A stretch of DNA of 64,000 nucleotides from Cryptomeria japonica (Eukaryota; Streptophyta; Pinopsida; Cupressales; Cupressaceae). The stretch covers positions 372,890,998-372,954,997 of the forward strand of contig NC_081407.1 of assembly GCF_030272615.1 (NCBI RefSeq), in the 5' to 3' direction. Made by a program: the position numbers and the translations under genes. The notes beneath the pieces are model-generated. The model was not told the origin of the DNA. It worked only from the letters and a program-made list of their open reading frames with translations, and searched no databases. Below, piece by piece: positions 11,128 to 23,893 of this stretch (positions are counted from its first letter, which is position 1; every line of letters starts with the position of its first letter).

Positions 11128-12263
11128 GGCAGGTCGGTGTTTAAAAACCGACGTTTCAATTGCAAAGGCAAAATACTAGCATGTGAGGTTTTAAACCCCA
11201 ACATGCTAGCATAAAAGAAAAAATAAATCTCTGACAGGTCAGGGTTTAAAACCTGACTTGTTAGTGAAACAAAATTGACTAGCAAGTCAGGTTTCAAACC
11301 ATGACCTGTCAATTGCGAGTGCAAAAATAAAGCTTGCATGTCAGGGTTTGAAACCCGACATGCAACGTGAGGAAATTACATCCTCACATGCCAGGTTTCA
11401 AACCCTAACAATTGAGTTGGAGGAAGAGCATGAGTAACTTGCATGTAGGGGTTTGAAACTCGACATGTAAGTTGAGAATATTACATCCTCATATGTCGGG
11501 TTTCAAACCCCGACATGTGAGTTGGAAGATCTTAATAAACTAACCCACATGTTGGGGTTTGGAACTTGATATGTGATTCCTGAAATACTTTACTCATGTC
11601 GGGTTTTGAACCCCAACATGAAAGTCGAAAAGGCAAGAATAAAATAAAATAAAAAGCAAACCTAACACCGGGGTTTGAAACCAAAGACGAGGATTTTAGT
11701 AGGGTAAATAAGATGTGTCGGGGTTTTAATCTCGACATATCTCCTAGTAACAGAAAGAAAGAAAATACAACAAGACAAGGAAGGCAAACAATAAAAATCC
11801 TAGCAAAACCTTCCCACAAAAACTCAACGTAGAATAAATAAAAAGCAAAGAAGAAAACCCTACCTGTCACACATGAAAATAGTGGAGAAATTAATAAATT
11901 TGGATGGCAAAATACCAAGCACGCACGAGGAGGAGGAAAACAAGCTTAGAATGCCTCAATAGGAAGAAGAAATGACTAAAAATGGTGAAAAGATTGATTA
12001 AAAAGACATTTATAACTAACTAAAACATAAACATGAGTTGCAATAAATGCAACTTTTGTTGACAGGTGGGGTTTAAAGTCCGACCTGTCGAGACAAGACC
12101 CTGGCAGGTCGGACTTTTAAACCCGACCTACTAGCTCAACATAACTATAGGTTGGGGTTTAAAACCCGACCTGCCAGTTAGGCCAACTAGCACATCGGAC
12201 TTTAAAGTCCGATGTGCTGACTCAACTGACTGACATGTCGGGTTTTAAAACTTGACCTGTTAG
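11128..12263. repeat. Array of ~17 imperfect palindromes (hairpin array), copy B
   Basis: This is the counterpart of 319-1453. The unit at 12189-12218 is a perfect 30-bp palindrome (arm AGCACATCGGACTTT); its copy A counterpart at 1381-1410 carries one mismatch. Other units differ between copies by single changes in one arm. The array ends about 140 bp upstream of the start codon at 10990. Confidence 0.85.
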
Positions 12264-12647
12264 TAAAACAAATAAAATTTAAAAACTCAAAAAGGACTAA
12301 AACAAAAGACACGAAACAAAAAAATGTTTTATCAACAAGGTCGACTGGCCTCTCCCAGAGCCCACAAGGTATGAAGTAGACAAGTTTCATACGGTTACCT
12401 CACGATTTAGGCCGCGCCAAAATCGAGGACAACACTACACCTCCAGTCGAATTGTGCACATTATAAGTGAAACACTTATCTTTGGAGAAAACACCATCCT
12501 TATGTACCTAGCCAAAATTCCTACAACCTTTATCAAAATCCAACACCAAACTCCCAATGGTCTACTTTATTCTACTAACAATCACACCTTACTAATTGCA
12601 AAGAGGCAATCAACAATGATAAACTCCAATCTCCCCATAAGAAAAAA
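12264..12647. other. Gene-free flank upstream of hairpin array, copy B
   Basis: Counterpart of 1454-1840. Nothing recognisable; possibly the promoter region of the minus-strand gene. Confidence 0.3.
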
Positions 12648-12735
12648 TGTTATAAATTAGGATATTAGGATACTAATCATTATAAAAAATATATAAAGTA
12701 AATAAGATGAGAATTATTCAAACATAAATTTAACA
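12648..12735 (-). mobile_element. Truncated LTR end of minus-strand gypsy-type element, copy B
   Basis: Counterpart of 1841-1928: TGTTATAAATTAGGATATTA and following bases match the LTR beginning at 19307. Confidence 0.7.
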
Positions 12736-14937
12736 GAGGTGCCTAGAGTGTCAGAGGGTGAAGGCATAGCATCATCATCCTATAGGTCTCTTGCAATCAC
12801 ATCTCATTCCCAAGTGGAAGTGGGACATAATTTCTATAGATTTTATAGTAGGGATACATATGTCTTCACATCGATATGATCCCATTATGGTTATAGTGGA
12901 CAAGTTGTCCAAGGTGGCCCACTTCTCTCCCATTAGATCTTTGTATACCTTTGCTTTGATAAAACACATTTTCATGGAGGATATTGTATGATTACATGAG
13001 ATACCTCGTAGGATTATATCATATCAGAACCCAATGTTTTCTTTTGCATTTTGGATGTCTCTACAATATGCATTGGGCCCCCAACTCAATTTTAGTTCTG
13101 CATACCATCCTGAAATCAACAGTTAGATAGAGAGAGTAATTAGGTGTTAGAGGACATGCTACACATGTATGTGATGAATTAACAGTCTCATTGGGAGGAC
13201 TATTTGTACCTGGTTGAGTTTTCTTATAACAATGGGTGTCATAGCTCTATTGGCATCCAACCTTTTTAGGCCTTGTATGTGTTAGCAAGAGACATTGTAT
13301 TGCTGTTTAGATGTTGTCATTGATGGCAACTGGAGTCAGATATCCAATCCACAGTTCATAATTCATTCATACCAGAAGTAAGACTAAGGTACAGTGAGAT
13401 AGAATAGTTTATCGGTAGTGTACAACAATTTGGTTGTTAAATCAGTTGTGTTGAGTATTTGGTATTGCAGAAGTAGGAGAAGTATTGTGGATGTGTAATA
13501 TGCCTTATTCTAGGTTTATGGCCTCTGGTGATGATTCTTGAATAAGTTGGAGGATCTAGTATACATGTTTTTGGTCAGAATAGTGTTCATCAGTAGTAAC
13601 GTGTGGAAATTCATTGTGCAGAGTAATTTTGGTGATTGTTTGTGTGTTCGAGGATGATAAGCTGACATATGGGAAGCATGTGGACAATTTTTTTTGGTCC
13701 GCATGATTGTTTTGGATCGAATTAAGATGACTTGGGTAACACGTTTTATTTGCGTGTTATGCATTTTTGGGCTGACATATAAAAGATTTGATGTTACGGA
13801 TATATATGAGCGATTGATTTGGTTATTTTTGATATCGGTGGTTGTGTGAAAAGTGTGTATGAGCGATTGTGTGGTGTTTCATGAGCGCTACCAAAGGATT
13901 TGTGATCTACAATTTATCATAACAACATAATAGAGCAGTGTTGCAAAATAGAGTATTTTGTGCTTAACCGGGATTGTTTTTGGCATTTATAGATGTTGTT
14001 TATCAGTTTAGATGTTCCAATTATTATTTGTAATCATTTTTAAGACATTGAGTCTTCCCTAGGGTTGTAGCCCTTCTTGTTTTTTGATTTGAGCAGTGAG
14101 CTCTAGGCAGTGTGCCTGAATGCATGTGCATTCACCTCATGTATTATTATTATACTTCTAACAAGGTATATTAATATTGTGGGTCTCAATCCCACCATGG
14201 TTTTTCCCTTGATCGAGTTTCCACGTAAAAATCCTGGTGTTATGGTTATTTTCTTTGTGTTTCTACACTCTACTTTTATTCATTTGCATTAAGTGGTTTA
14301 AAGGACAGATTAAGAATGTTAAAAATTACAAAACACTGATTCACCCCCCTCTCAGTGTTCCTTGACTCCAATAGTATGTTCGACCATGTTGTACTCCTTT
14401 GAGTTGGGATCGTTTTGAAGATCGTGTTATTTTGGGTCCTAAGATACTTCAAGATATGGAGAAACAAGTAGTTTGTATTATAGAGAATTTTACCACAAGT
14501 TAGGACTGACAAAATAAGTATGCTAATGCCCATAGGATAGATTGCTAGTTTTTGGTTGGTGATCATATGTTTTTTAGAGTGCATCCTCGAAAGAGCCCCA
14601 TATATTATGGGAAAGGCTCTAAGGTGGTACCATATTTTGTTGGATATTTCGAGATCCTAGAGAGGATTGGTCTTGTTTCCTATCGTCTTACTCTGCCACC
14701 TAGCCTATCTCACATCCATGATGTTTTTCATGTTTTAGTGCTTTATAGGTTGAGAAGATGAAGCTTTATTTGGAGCCCACAAACATCCTTCAACATCAGA
14801 GACTAGCCATTAGGGGTCAAGATATAGAGCATGTAAGGGTCCAATGGGACTTGAGTGATGAGACTTTAGCCACATGGGAGGATGCTACATTGTTGAGAGA
14901 GTTATATCCCTATCTTTTTGTAGTCTTCCAAGAGTAA
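12736..14937 (+). pseudogene. Ty3/gypsy integrase remnant, copy B, split by a solo LTR
   Basis: Counterpart of 1929-4124 with the same truncation, the same interruption and the same frame breaks. Integrase landmarks PKWKWDIISIDFIVG and VIVDKLSKVAHFSPI lie at about 12810-12935, and the C-terminal DVFHVLVLYRLRR region at about 14720-14760. A 6-bp insertion follows the GDHMF motif relative to copy A (FFRVHPRKS against VHPRRS), which fits the usual family sequence better. All major lesions therefore predate the duplication. Confidence 0.87.
13280..14373 (+). mobile_element. Solo LTR inside gypsy integrase, copy B
   Basis: It is 1,094 bp, exactly as long as the copy at 2473, with the same ends and the same flanking GTATG (13275-13279 and 14374-14378). 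The insertion was therefore present before the 10.8-kb duplication. Confidence 0.92.
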
Positions 14938-14959
14938 GCTTAGTCCTAGGAGGGAAGGA

Positions 14960-17900
14960 TGTAATGCCTCTCATGTTAGCATCTCGTTAGTTGCTTATTT
15001 TTATTTGAGATTGAACCTTCATGTGTTTTATTGTGACTGTGCGTATATCATTCTTTTTTATTGGTACCCATGAGTTGCATCCTTATTACGGTTATATTCT
15101 TTTGTTCATATGATATCATTGTGGATATGGTTAGTAGGATATATTGGTAGTTTAGTGATGATCATATATGTATGATGACTCTATGATGATGTGACATGAT
15201 GTTATACGATGATGTCTAGATATATTATGAGGATATTTTGGTTATATGGATGTTATGCAATTACTTGATGGTATCTTGTTGATGTTATGTTGATTCAGTG
15301 AGATGTGATGCTATTGACCAGGATTATTATTGTGATCTCGATTGGGGAATGTCTATTTAAGATTTCAGTTACATTATATTATATGTATATGTATGCACAA
15401 GTGTTTGCATGTTTTGGTTGATGTAGGTACCAAGCATTGACTCCACCTGGCTTCACAGGTTTGAGCATTCCTATATCCCCAAAGGTGGTTACAAGAGATA
15501 GCAAATTGGCCAAAATGCCACTTAACCTAGCCATTGTTCCTATTTTTGATAGTTTTTCCCATATTTTGTATGATTACACCTATGGTTACTGTTCTAGTAA
15601 TGTCCAGTTACCCTTATGCATCATTGTGAAAGCCCAGTAAAGACTGGTTGTGCGTTGTCAGTAATCGTTAATTATTGCTGTTTTAATATGCATATTAAAT
15701 GATATTTAATAATATAGTGGTATTCTAATATTTGAGTGTGAATTATGTCTTAATTGTATTTAATTTAATGAGATTATATAGTGTATTATCTTTTGGGAGT
15801 TTTAGGGAGTTTAACAGATTTAATAATTTTAATTTAATTTCTATTATTTATTTATTTTTCTCCAGAAAAGTTAGTTATATTAGGAGAATAGAGTTCATTA
15901 TCAACACTTAGTTATTTTTGTTCTCCTTCTTTTTAAAAACCTTCTTGGCAAAATTTTGAATGAATGATTGGGGGAGTTTGGATGCTTGCAAATTTGAGGG
16001 TAGAATCTTGAAGATTTGGTTTTTATCATTCTTTGTGCCTTCTAGATTTGGAGTGCTATCTTGAAGTGGCTGCTCCTCATTTTCATTTTAGAAGTTTTCA
16101 AATTGAAGGTGATTTTTATCAATTTCTCCATCAATTCTCAATCTTATTATTTGATTCTTGTTGCTAGTAGTTAGGAACCATATTTAGATTCTTTCTACTT
16201 TTGAGATTTTGTCTTTGAATTAAGTTTCAATTTTATTGTTTCAAAATTTGAATACCTTGTTTTTACAAAAAGGAACTCTACCCAATTTTTTGTGAATGCT
16301 TGAAAAGTTGTTTTAATTTCATATTTGGGGTGTTTTTCACCTATTTATTAGTGGATTTTAAGGAAATTGCAGTTGGGCATGTTTGAAAATTTGAGATCTG
16401 GAGGTCCATCAATGGTGGATGACCTCCAAGACTGGTTATTGGACTTTTAAGACCTTTTAGAAAAATTGAATTCAATTTTAAAATTGCTATTATTATCTAG
16501 AGATCTTGAATTATATAATTAAATTTCTTTTTATCAAATTGGGATCCATTACCTTGCCATTGTGACCATTTGAGTAATTGACTCTATATGTTGAAAGTGC
16601 ATTATTTTTATGAGATCTTTGTGTTGAATTATTTTGTTTTGGCATTGGCATGCATTTTTCTTCATTGTGAAATGAGATGAGCTTGGGTGTGGGTAGCTAG
16701 AGTCAATTAAAAGAGTGGCTCTAAGTGGGGGGCATGAGGCCCAAAGTGGTTGTTAGGGTAACTCAATGAGAGTAGGATTAATAAGTGATAACATGAATAA
16801 AATAATGGATAAACAAACTAAAAAGACAATTGGATGTGCCTTGTGTGTCGTGAGTGCTCGTAATGGCTAAAAACATATTGGGAAGGCCAAGCCATCCATG
16901 GGGTGCTGATCTGGCAAGATCGAGTCTCCTCGTCTTCATGAGGGAACTATTTGGTTTTGTATGAGCCATCCCTTCGAGCTATGAGATGATAATATTGTTT
17001 ATTGTTCTCTATTATCCAACCCCGTGTGGATTTAGTAGTGACCCATGGTGGGTTCATAACTTGGTATCATCCCTTTCATTGATTATGTATTGCATTTTTG
17101 TATTCTTGAGATGTCGTGTGTGCTTTGTGCATGATGTGAGTGTAAGCCATTATGTTCTTGATTGAATTTCTTGAATGTTTGAGCTTTGTGACTATCTCCA
17201 TGAGCACTATGGGGTTGGAACCTATGGGTTCCACATGGTTTGGTGGCATTGCCAACCATCGTTGGGGATCGATGGACTTGCTTGTAAGCACCTTGGAGGA
17301 CTTCTTCACCTTCCCCAACATTTGGCCTTATTCATCTCTCTTCATTGCAAGATGTTACATGAATGTAATTTGATACAAGCATTGGAATTATTGATCGAAT
17401 ATATTTTAAGAACAATCCAATTGGATATTGATGTAATGGAAATGAATGATTACAAATTAGAGTGGACTTTAGTGGACCAGTGTTGGAACCTGCCACTGAT
17501 CATGCTTATGTATGCTATCTTTGATGTATAACCATGATGTTATGTTAGGAACACTTTCTTTGGTACTTAAAATGAATGTATTTATTTTATTTAGATGTTT
17601 GAAGTTTGATTTAGTCATCTCCTTTTGGAATCATGAAACTTGATTAGGTCCTTGTAGGATTGGGCTCTTTTGAGCCAATTCGAGCTTGTTTGGAACCAAT
17701 CAGTGAGTGCATATTGGAATCCTATTGTAATTTTTGGATGTGTATGACTATCGCGAGTTCATATGTGCTAGATTTGGTAGTGTTGGGTTGAGTAGTGGTA
17801 AAATGAGTCCACTCAGACTCTGCCTTGTCTTGTAGAAGCTATCTTGTGACCCGATGTTCCCAAACTTGACCCATTTTCTCACCTTTTTCCCATTTTCTCT

Positions 17901-18675
17901 AAAATTTGAGATTATTTTTGAGTTACAACTTCGATGAGGGGTTTAGTGCATCCAAGTGTTTGTATATCCTATCCGGGAAACTTAATTTGGACAAATACGC
18001 ATTTCAAGGATGACAATGCAAGTTCACCAGTCTGGAGGACATCAACACATCCCAGGGACTACAACACAACCCCAAGATACCTGCACATTTTAATGACACT
18101 ATTATGCTATGAAGGTGTCCTTCTATCTCTCTAATGTCTATGGGGGACACTTGGTTGTTGTTAGAGAGCCTTCAGTTGCCCGTTCGGTCCGGGGGTGTTT
18201 TCGAGAGTTTAGAGCATCAATTTAACCTCATTTTAGATGTGTTGTGAAGGTAGCTATACTAGGGAACCCTTAGATGTGTCTTGGGCAAGTTTTTTATGAG
18301 TTTAGTAGGTGTTATGGGTTTCTATTTATAATTAGGGTTTCAATAGTGCCCATCCATGACACCTAGGACTTAGTAGTTTATACTAATTGTTGAATCAAGT
18401 TTGGAGACTTGGGGAATGGTTTTGTGTGAGCCTAAACACATCTCAGACCCTTACCTAGGGCTTGTTTTACCTTCACCCTTGTACTTTATATATTTGGGTT
18501 CTTAAGCCTTTTGCTTGTGTGAAGTTGTCTATCGACCATTGACCTCACCTTGAAGTTGAGCTTAGTTTTTGCATATGATATGTATGTTCACACTTAATAA
18601 CTTAAAAAAAATATTTATGTGTTTACCTTGTGTCTTTTTCTTATATCCTCTTGGGTTCCTTTATGATGTGTTACA
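14960..18675 (+). mobile_element. 3' LTR of Ty3/gypsy element, copy B
   Basis: It starts TGTAATGCC after the polypurine tract AGGAGGGAAGGA (14948-14959) and ends ATGTGTTACA. It is 3,716 bp against 3,713 bp in copy A. Confidence 0.8.
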
Positions 18676-19306
18676 TCAATAATTATCAAATTGCAAGTAA
18701 AATGGTATTTGATTGAATTTCCATGTCCAAGGGTTGTGAATTCTATTTTCCTTTGACTAGCTAAAGAACTTTTCTACTCATAAAGACATGCAATTTAATA
18801 AAGAGTTTAATACTTTGACTTTAAATACAATCAATGGAAGCCCCAATTTTTAAAACCTAAAATCAAGCCAAATAAAATTAAAATTCATTTGATGATTGCA
18901 AATCTCACATATCCTTCTAAAGAGACATAACATTAAATGTTCAAAAGGACTTGATCTAGTAATAGAAGCACAATATTCTATAGAGTTGATACTTAAATTT
19001 TGTGATACTTTAATTATATAATAATGAAATAATTTTAATTAATTAGACTACAAAATGCAATATTGAATTAACAAGCATCATGCCCCACCTACAAATCAAA
19101 TAGTTTGCAATCACAATCCTAAGCTATGTGAATATTTTAGAGGGGAAAACATTTGAAATTTTCATGAAGATATCAATAGATATATTCCACAATTTTTGTT
19201 TCACACATGTTCATTGAGCATAAATAGTTTTCCTATCATGTTCAACATGTCTTTGAGTACAACCTGTCAAAATGATTAGTATCTTGCCTAACGCACTTTG
19301 ATACCA
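18676..19306 (-). mobile_element. Leader and primer-binding site of minus-strand gypsy-type element, copy B
   Basis: This lies between the plus-strand gypsy LTR and the minus-strand LTR at 19307. The primer-binding site is 19295-19306 (minus strand TGGTATCAAAGT). No open frame is evident, so it is read as untranslated leader. Confidence 0.6.
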
Positions 19307-20688
19307 TTTTAGAAATTAGGATCTTAGGATACTAATCATTATAAAATAAATATAAAATAAATAAGATGATAAACATACAAGCATAAATTTAATGCATGAC
19401 ATAAGATATATATGGGGAGACCCTTTTTGAGTAAAAAAACCCATAGAACATCATTTTATTAAAACACTTACAAAATATAATCTATTAAATATATACTAAA
19501 CTTGGGGATACTTCTCTTTACTTCCACATGGCCAATAACACATTCTATGCATTATGATATAACTTCACTATAAAAATTCAAATTCACCTCCTCTCAAATG
19601 AGAGAGAACCTCCTTAAATATATGAGGAAAGGTGGAAAAATACCTAAAGGGGTATTAGTCACACCTTTTCAATAACCCCCATTAATTAATAATTTAATAA
19701 AATCTAATAGTTATTAGAATATAATTATTTTAAATGGGGCATGCTTAATAAATCATATAATATATAATATTCTATAACCTTATATTAGAACAATATAAAT
19801 TTAATGAGGGTATGACCCCTAATAACATTATGATCTAACAAAAATGCCATTGCCCAATAATGGAGGCCGAATGCTCATCCCTAGCTATTGGAATGTTTGA
19901 CAACCAACAAAATGCATATTACTCACCCAATTGACCACACTTCTAATCACCCATTCTAAAATTAAATATGGTGCCCATAATTGTTATTATTAACACTAGC
20001 AATGCATGGAAATGCCAATTCAACACAATAGAATATCCACATCCAACAATATGGGTTATTTCATTCTATAATCTCCCTCAATCATGGCATCCCATAATAA
20101 AATCTTGTCTTTATGTGCAAATGACACCTAAAACAATAATCAAGAGATAAATCCTTGTCTTAAAATTGGAGAACTATACTTTTTCATTTGCTTGCAAACC
20201 TTTCACAAATTACCAAATTTCAACTTGCAAAGAAGATATATCCTTCTCGCACCCAAAACTTTGAAATCTAATGTAATAGGTGCACTTGTGAATTTTTTTT
20301 GAATCCACCAGGTTGGCTGAAATGAGTCTTCATTTCATCAACCAAGAAATAACTCAAGGGTTTTTATCCTAGGGCTTGATCTCACAAAAATTTTCAAAAC
20401 TCATAAAAGAGAATAAAACCCAACACATGCAAATAATCTTTTAGATCCCTTTTTATCTCCCGATAGAACTTTCTTGAAAGTTCTTTTAAATTTCTCTCAA
20501 AATATATCATTAAAGTAGTTTTATAAAGCGACTTTATAATATTTGCTTTTTAGATCACTTAAGCTAATTTATTGAACAAATTTATTTAATTAATTAATTT
20601 ATTCCCTATCAAAACCCAAAATTAACCGAGGGAAAACAAATGAGCCAAAAGGAACACTTTTGGCTACTTAGCAGAAGGGGGCATTACA
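19307..20688 (-). mobile_element. Complete 5' LTR of minus-strand gypsy-type element
   Basis: On the minus strand it starts TGTAATGCCCCC at 20688 and ends next to the primer-binding site at 19307 (terminal AACA mutated to AAAA in this copy, intact at 8491). The TGTAATGCCCC start is common in plant Ty3/gypsy LTRs. The length is 1,382 bp. Bases 19307-19470 belong to the duplication unit and the rest lies outside it. No reliable target-site duplication was found (AAAAA left of 12648, AAACG right of 20688). Confidence 0.75.
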
Positions 20689-20989
20689 AAACGCACACAC
20701 ATACACACTATATATAGACACACCCACACACACACATGTATTTGTATGAGTGTATGTATGTGTACACACACATATATATGCAAAACATTTTTTATTGAAA
20801 ATGTACAATGAAGTGCATGTCATGAAAATAAATAAATTGAGAAATAAAAATATATATATTATAAAATATAATTTAATTGTAATATAATATAATAAAAAAT
20901 AATTATATAATTAAAGGTGTAGTTGTGTCAATTTGCCTTAAATTTTAAAAACTTGAACAATAGTTGTGCAATGTGATTGCATTACTTAA
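20689..20989. repeat. CA/TG microsatellite and AT-rich spacer
   Basis: About 20690-20780 consists of interrupted CACA, CACACATA and TGTATG runs, followed by AT-rich sequence with runs of ATAATATA. No gene is visible. Confidence 0.7.
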
Positions 20990-23820
20990 AAAAACTAAAG
21001 GTGCTTTTTTTGGACGTTTTGATTGGAGTCTTTACAGAATCTATCAAAATCATTAGAGAAAAATTCATCGCTATTATCAATCATCAAACATTTAATTTTC
21101 TTTCCAGTTTGCAACTTAACCATTGCTTTCAATTCTTTTTAAATTGACTGAAAACTTCAGATTTACTCTTAAAAAAATCAAACCCATGTCCTACTAAAAT
21201 CATCAATAAATGAAACATAATATGTGGATTTTCCAATGGAAGGAACATTTATAGGACCAATCACATCAGAATGAAGAAGATCCAAAACACCACAAGATTT
21301 ATGAGAACTTAAGTAAAATTGAATGCGGTTTTGTTTTCCATAAATTGAATGCTCACATAAATAAAAGTCAAGATTACAATCATTCAAACCTTCAATAAGG
21401 TTTTTAATTTTTCAAGGTCCTTAGACCCTTTTCTCCAATGTGGCCAAGTCTTTGGTGCCCAAACATAGTCTTCTCTGTAGGTAACTTTGCTTAGAAGAAA
21501 GAGCACCCTTAGGTACCCAAAAGCCATGTCCATCTGCTGAAGGTGAAACCCTCAAATCTTCAGACGAGGTATCCACAAATTTACTTTTTAGAGAAGTGCT
21601 ATTACACTCAACAATGTATGCCTCTAGCTTATACAAAGTGCCAAACCTAACCCCTCTAGCAATCACCATAGCACCTTTAATCATCTTACATCTTGTACCA
21701 AAAAAGACTATCTGCACATCCAGATCTATCAGTTTGCTCATAGATAATAAATTTCATTTTAATCTAGGGATATGAAACACATCAGTGATCTTTTTTAATG
21801 TACCATTAGGAAACTTGATCCTAACTTTACCATGACCGACAATATCTAAATATGAATCATCACCCAAGTACATCTAACCTCTGGGTGATACCATAATATT
21901 GGGTTACACTTTTTGGCCAAATTGACATTGAAATCAACATTTTGCATTAGGTCTTTACTTTCTAAATCCTATAGTAGCTAAACCATTAAGAATTTGAAGA
22001 TGAAGTAAACTACTAATTTGTGAGTTTTTTCATATAGATTTTAATAATATATTTTTAAAAATAATTAAAAAATAATTATCCATTTTGTTATGTAACTTTT
22101 AATAACTCAATATTTACAGTAATCAAAATTTTTTAGAAGTGATATTTATTTGGTAATGAATAACATTTTTTATTGCAAGAAGGAAATTATAATTTTTGAA
22201 ATATTGAATTGTCAAACCAATATCTAATGAATCAATATTTTTCATAGTATTTTGTTACATATATTTTTTTTAGTTAATTTTTGAAGACAAAGTAATTGTA
22301 ATTTGGACAGAGGTGTATTCTATAATGCATCCTTTTTTGTATGAATTTGAATAAACTTCTTCTTTTTGTGTTGAAATGGGGATATCAATACATAGGGAAA
22401 ATATATTTTTTACAATTTTTTTTCTCTATTTTTCAAATTTTCCACATGTGTGAAACACAATTCTTAATGTTTGATGAAAAACCTACATTCACAAGAAATA
22501 AAACATAAATATATTAAAAATTATACTATTTGGAAGCTTATAATAATGACTAAATACTTAAACAAAATAAAACTTCCAAAAGAATTCATTTGACCCTCCA
22601 AAAGCTAATGTAAAAGTGGTTTTTAATCATCATTTTGATAGGTGGGAAGGAGACTCCATTACGGGTATGATTTAGAAGTAGAGAGAATATATCTGATCTA
22701 AGAGCCTTTGATCTAACTCTCCTCAATTGATTACTTCAAATGGGACATCTTAAAGCTTAAATAATTATATTTTCTAAAAAATGTATGATTTCAACAAAAA
22801 TCAAGATGTACCAAAAAGTGTAACCTAGTATTGTGGTATCACCCTTCCATTAAATTATTCATATTTAGAAAGCCAATCTCTATTGGAAGTCATATAAAAA
22901 GATGCACATGAGCCAATTAACCATACACTGTTACCTGCTTGAGTAGCCAAAGCTGCAATGAATGCATCATCATCTTCCTTCTCGGAGTTAGTATCAAAAT
23001 CAATTTTCTTTTTTTTCTTCTTCTTTTCTTCTTTGAAGTCCTTACAGATGTGACCTAATTTACCACAATACCAACAAATGACTTTGGACTTTCCAGGAGA
23101 TTTCGATCTCCCTCTGGTTGGACTTATTATGCTTCTCATTCTTCTTTCCTTTTTCCTTAGGTCTTCTACGAATAGTTAGGGCTTCCTTCAAACTGATGGA
23201 TACCTTCCTCTGCATCTCTTCACCAAGTAGGGCATCCATCAGATCTTCATACTTGAAAACAACAAAAGTACTACCAATAGCCATAACAAGAGAATCCCAT
23301 GAATCAGGCAAAGAAAAAAGCAAGAGCTGGTATTTCTCATCTTCGTCCATCTTAACACCAATAAATATCAATTGAGCCACCAAATATTAAATGATTCTAG
23401 GTGGTCTATAATTTGTCCACCCTCTTCCATTCTCAAGAAATATAATTTCTTCCTTAAGAAAATTTGATTCAATAAAGATTTTTCTTGATACATTTCACCA
23501 AGCTCAGTCCATAGCTTCTGTGCAGAGTTCTCTTTGTGGATATTGATCAAAATAGAGTCTGCCAAGCACAATTAGATTAGACCCTTGTCTTTTCAGTCCA
23601 TAACATCATACTGAGTAGCCACAGTAGGATTTGCAGGTCTTAAGACATTCGCATCAACAACATCCCATAGATCTTGATCTATTAGCAGATCTTCCATCTT
23701 CAGCTTCCACATCTGAAAATTACTTCTAGAAAATCTCTCCACCTCTATTCTCCTTGAAAAAATCGGCATCTGAAAATTCCTACAAAAAGATCTATAAGTA
23801 TCTTTTACACAAGCTCCCAC
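20990..23820 (-). pseudogene. Ty1/copia gag-pol remnant (gag to integrase start)
   Basis: Reading leftward: a gag domain with NFQMWKLKMEDLLIDQDLW near 23720; further gag (ENSAQKLWTELGEMY; LLFSLPDSWDSLV) to about 23060; a zinc knuckle CWYCGKLGHICKDF whose last cysteine is replaced by phenylalanine; a protease region where the usual WLIDSGAS reads WLIGSCAS, so the catalytic aspartate is lost; an interruption by a DNA element (21883-22844); pre-integrase (SYLDIVGHGKVRIKFPNGT, then GTLYKLEAYIVECN); and integrase start (SDVIGPINVPSIGKSTYYV, FIDDFSRTWV) fading out near 20990. RT and RNase H are absent, and stops and shifts break the frame. A primer-binding site and LTR lie just upstream (higher coordinates). 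It would have encoded the capsid and enzymes of a copia retrotransposon; it is now inactive. Confidence 0.9.
21883..22844. mobile_element. Non-autonomous TIR DNA element inside the copia remnant
   Basis: It begins GGGTGATACCATAATATTGG and ends with the inverted counterpart, giving 34-bp terminal inverted repeats (21883-21916 and 22811-22844) with three mismatches and weaker similarity further in. The 962 bp hold no coding sequence. Removing it brings the copia protease end (FNG) next to the following GDDSYLDIVGHG, so it is a real insertion. I could not find a clear target-site duplication, so the superfamily is left open. Confidence 0.85.
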
Positions 23821-23877
23821 TCAAATCTAGATTAGTTAAAAAAACCCAACCACCCACAATTCAAACCAAAGCTGATT

Positions 23878-23891
23878 AGACTCTGATACCA
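23878..23891 (-). other. Primer-binding site of copia element
   Basis: The minus strand reads TGGTATCAGAGTCT two bases beyond the LTR end CTAACA. This is the standard initiator Met tRNA primer site of plant copia elements. Confidence 0.9.
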
Positions 23892-23893
23892 CT

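Larger units (their letters stand above)
8661..19470. repeat. Tandem 10.8-kb duplication, copy B (complete unit)
   Basis: This is the complete unit. It begins inside the C-terminal coding part of the unknown minus-strand gene and ends 164 bp into a minus-strand LTR that continues to 20688. Because the LTR is whole here and cut in copy A, the right edge of copy B is original sequence and 8660/8661 is the new junction. Differences from copy A are scattered substitutions and small indels, roughly one or two per 100 bp by eye. Confidence 0.93.

Noticed and set aside
1-19470. Interpretation of the 10.8-kb repeats as paired giant LTRs of one retrotransposon
   Set aside because: No TG...CA ends, primer-binding site or polypurine tract flank the 2.15-kb segment between matches, and the match ends inside another element's LTR. 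A tandem duplication explains everything.
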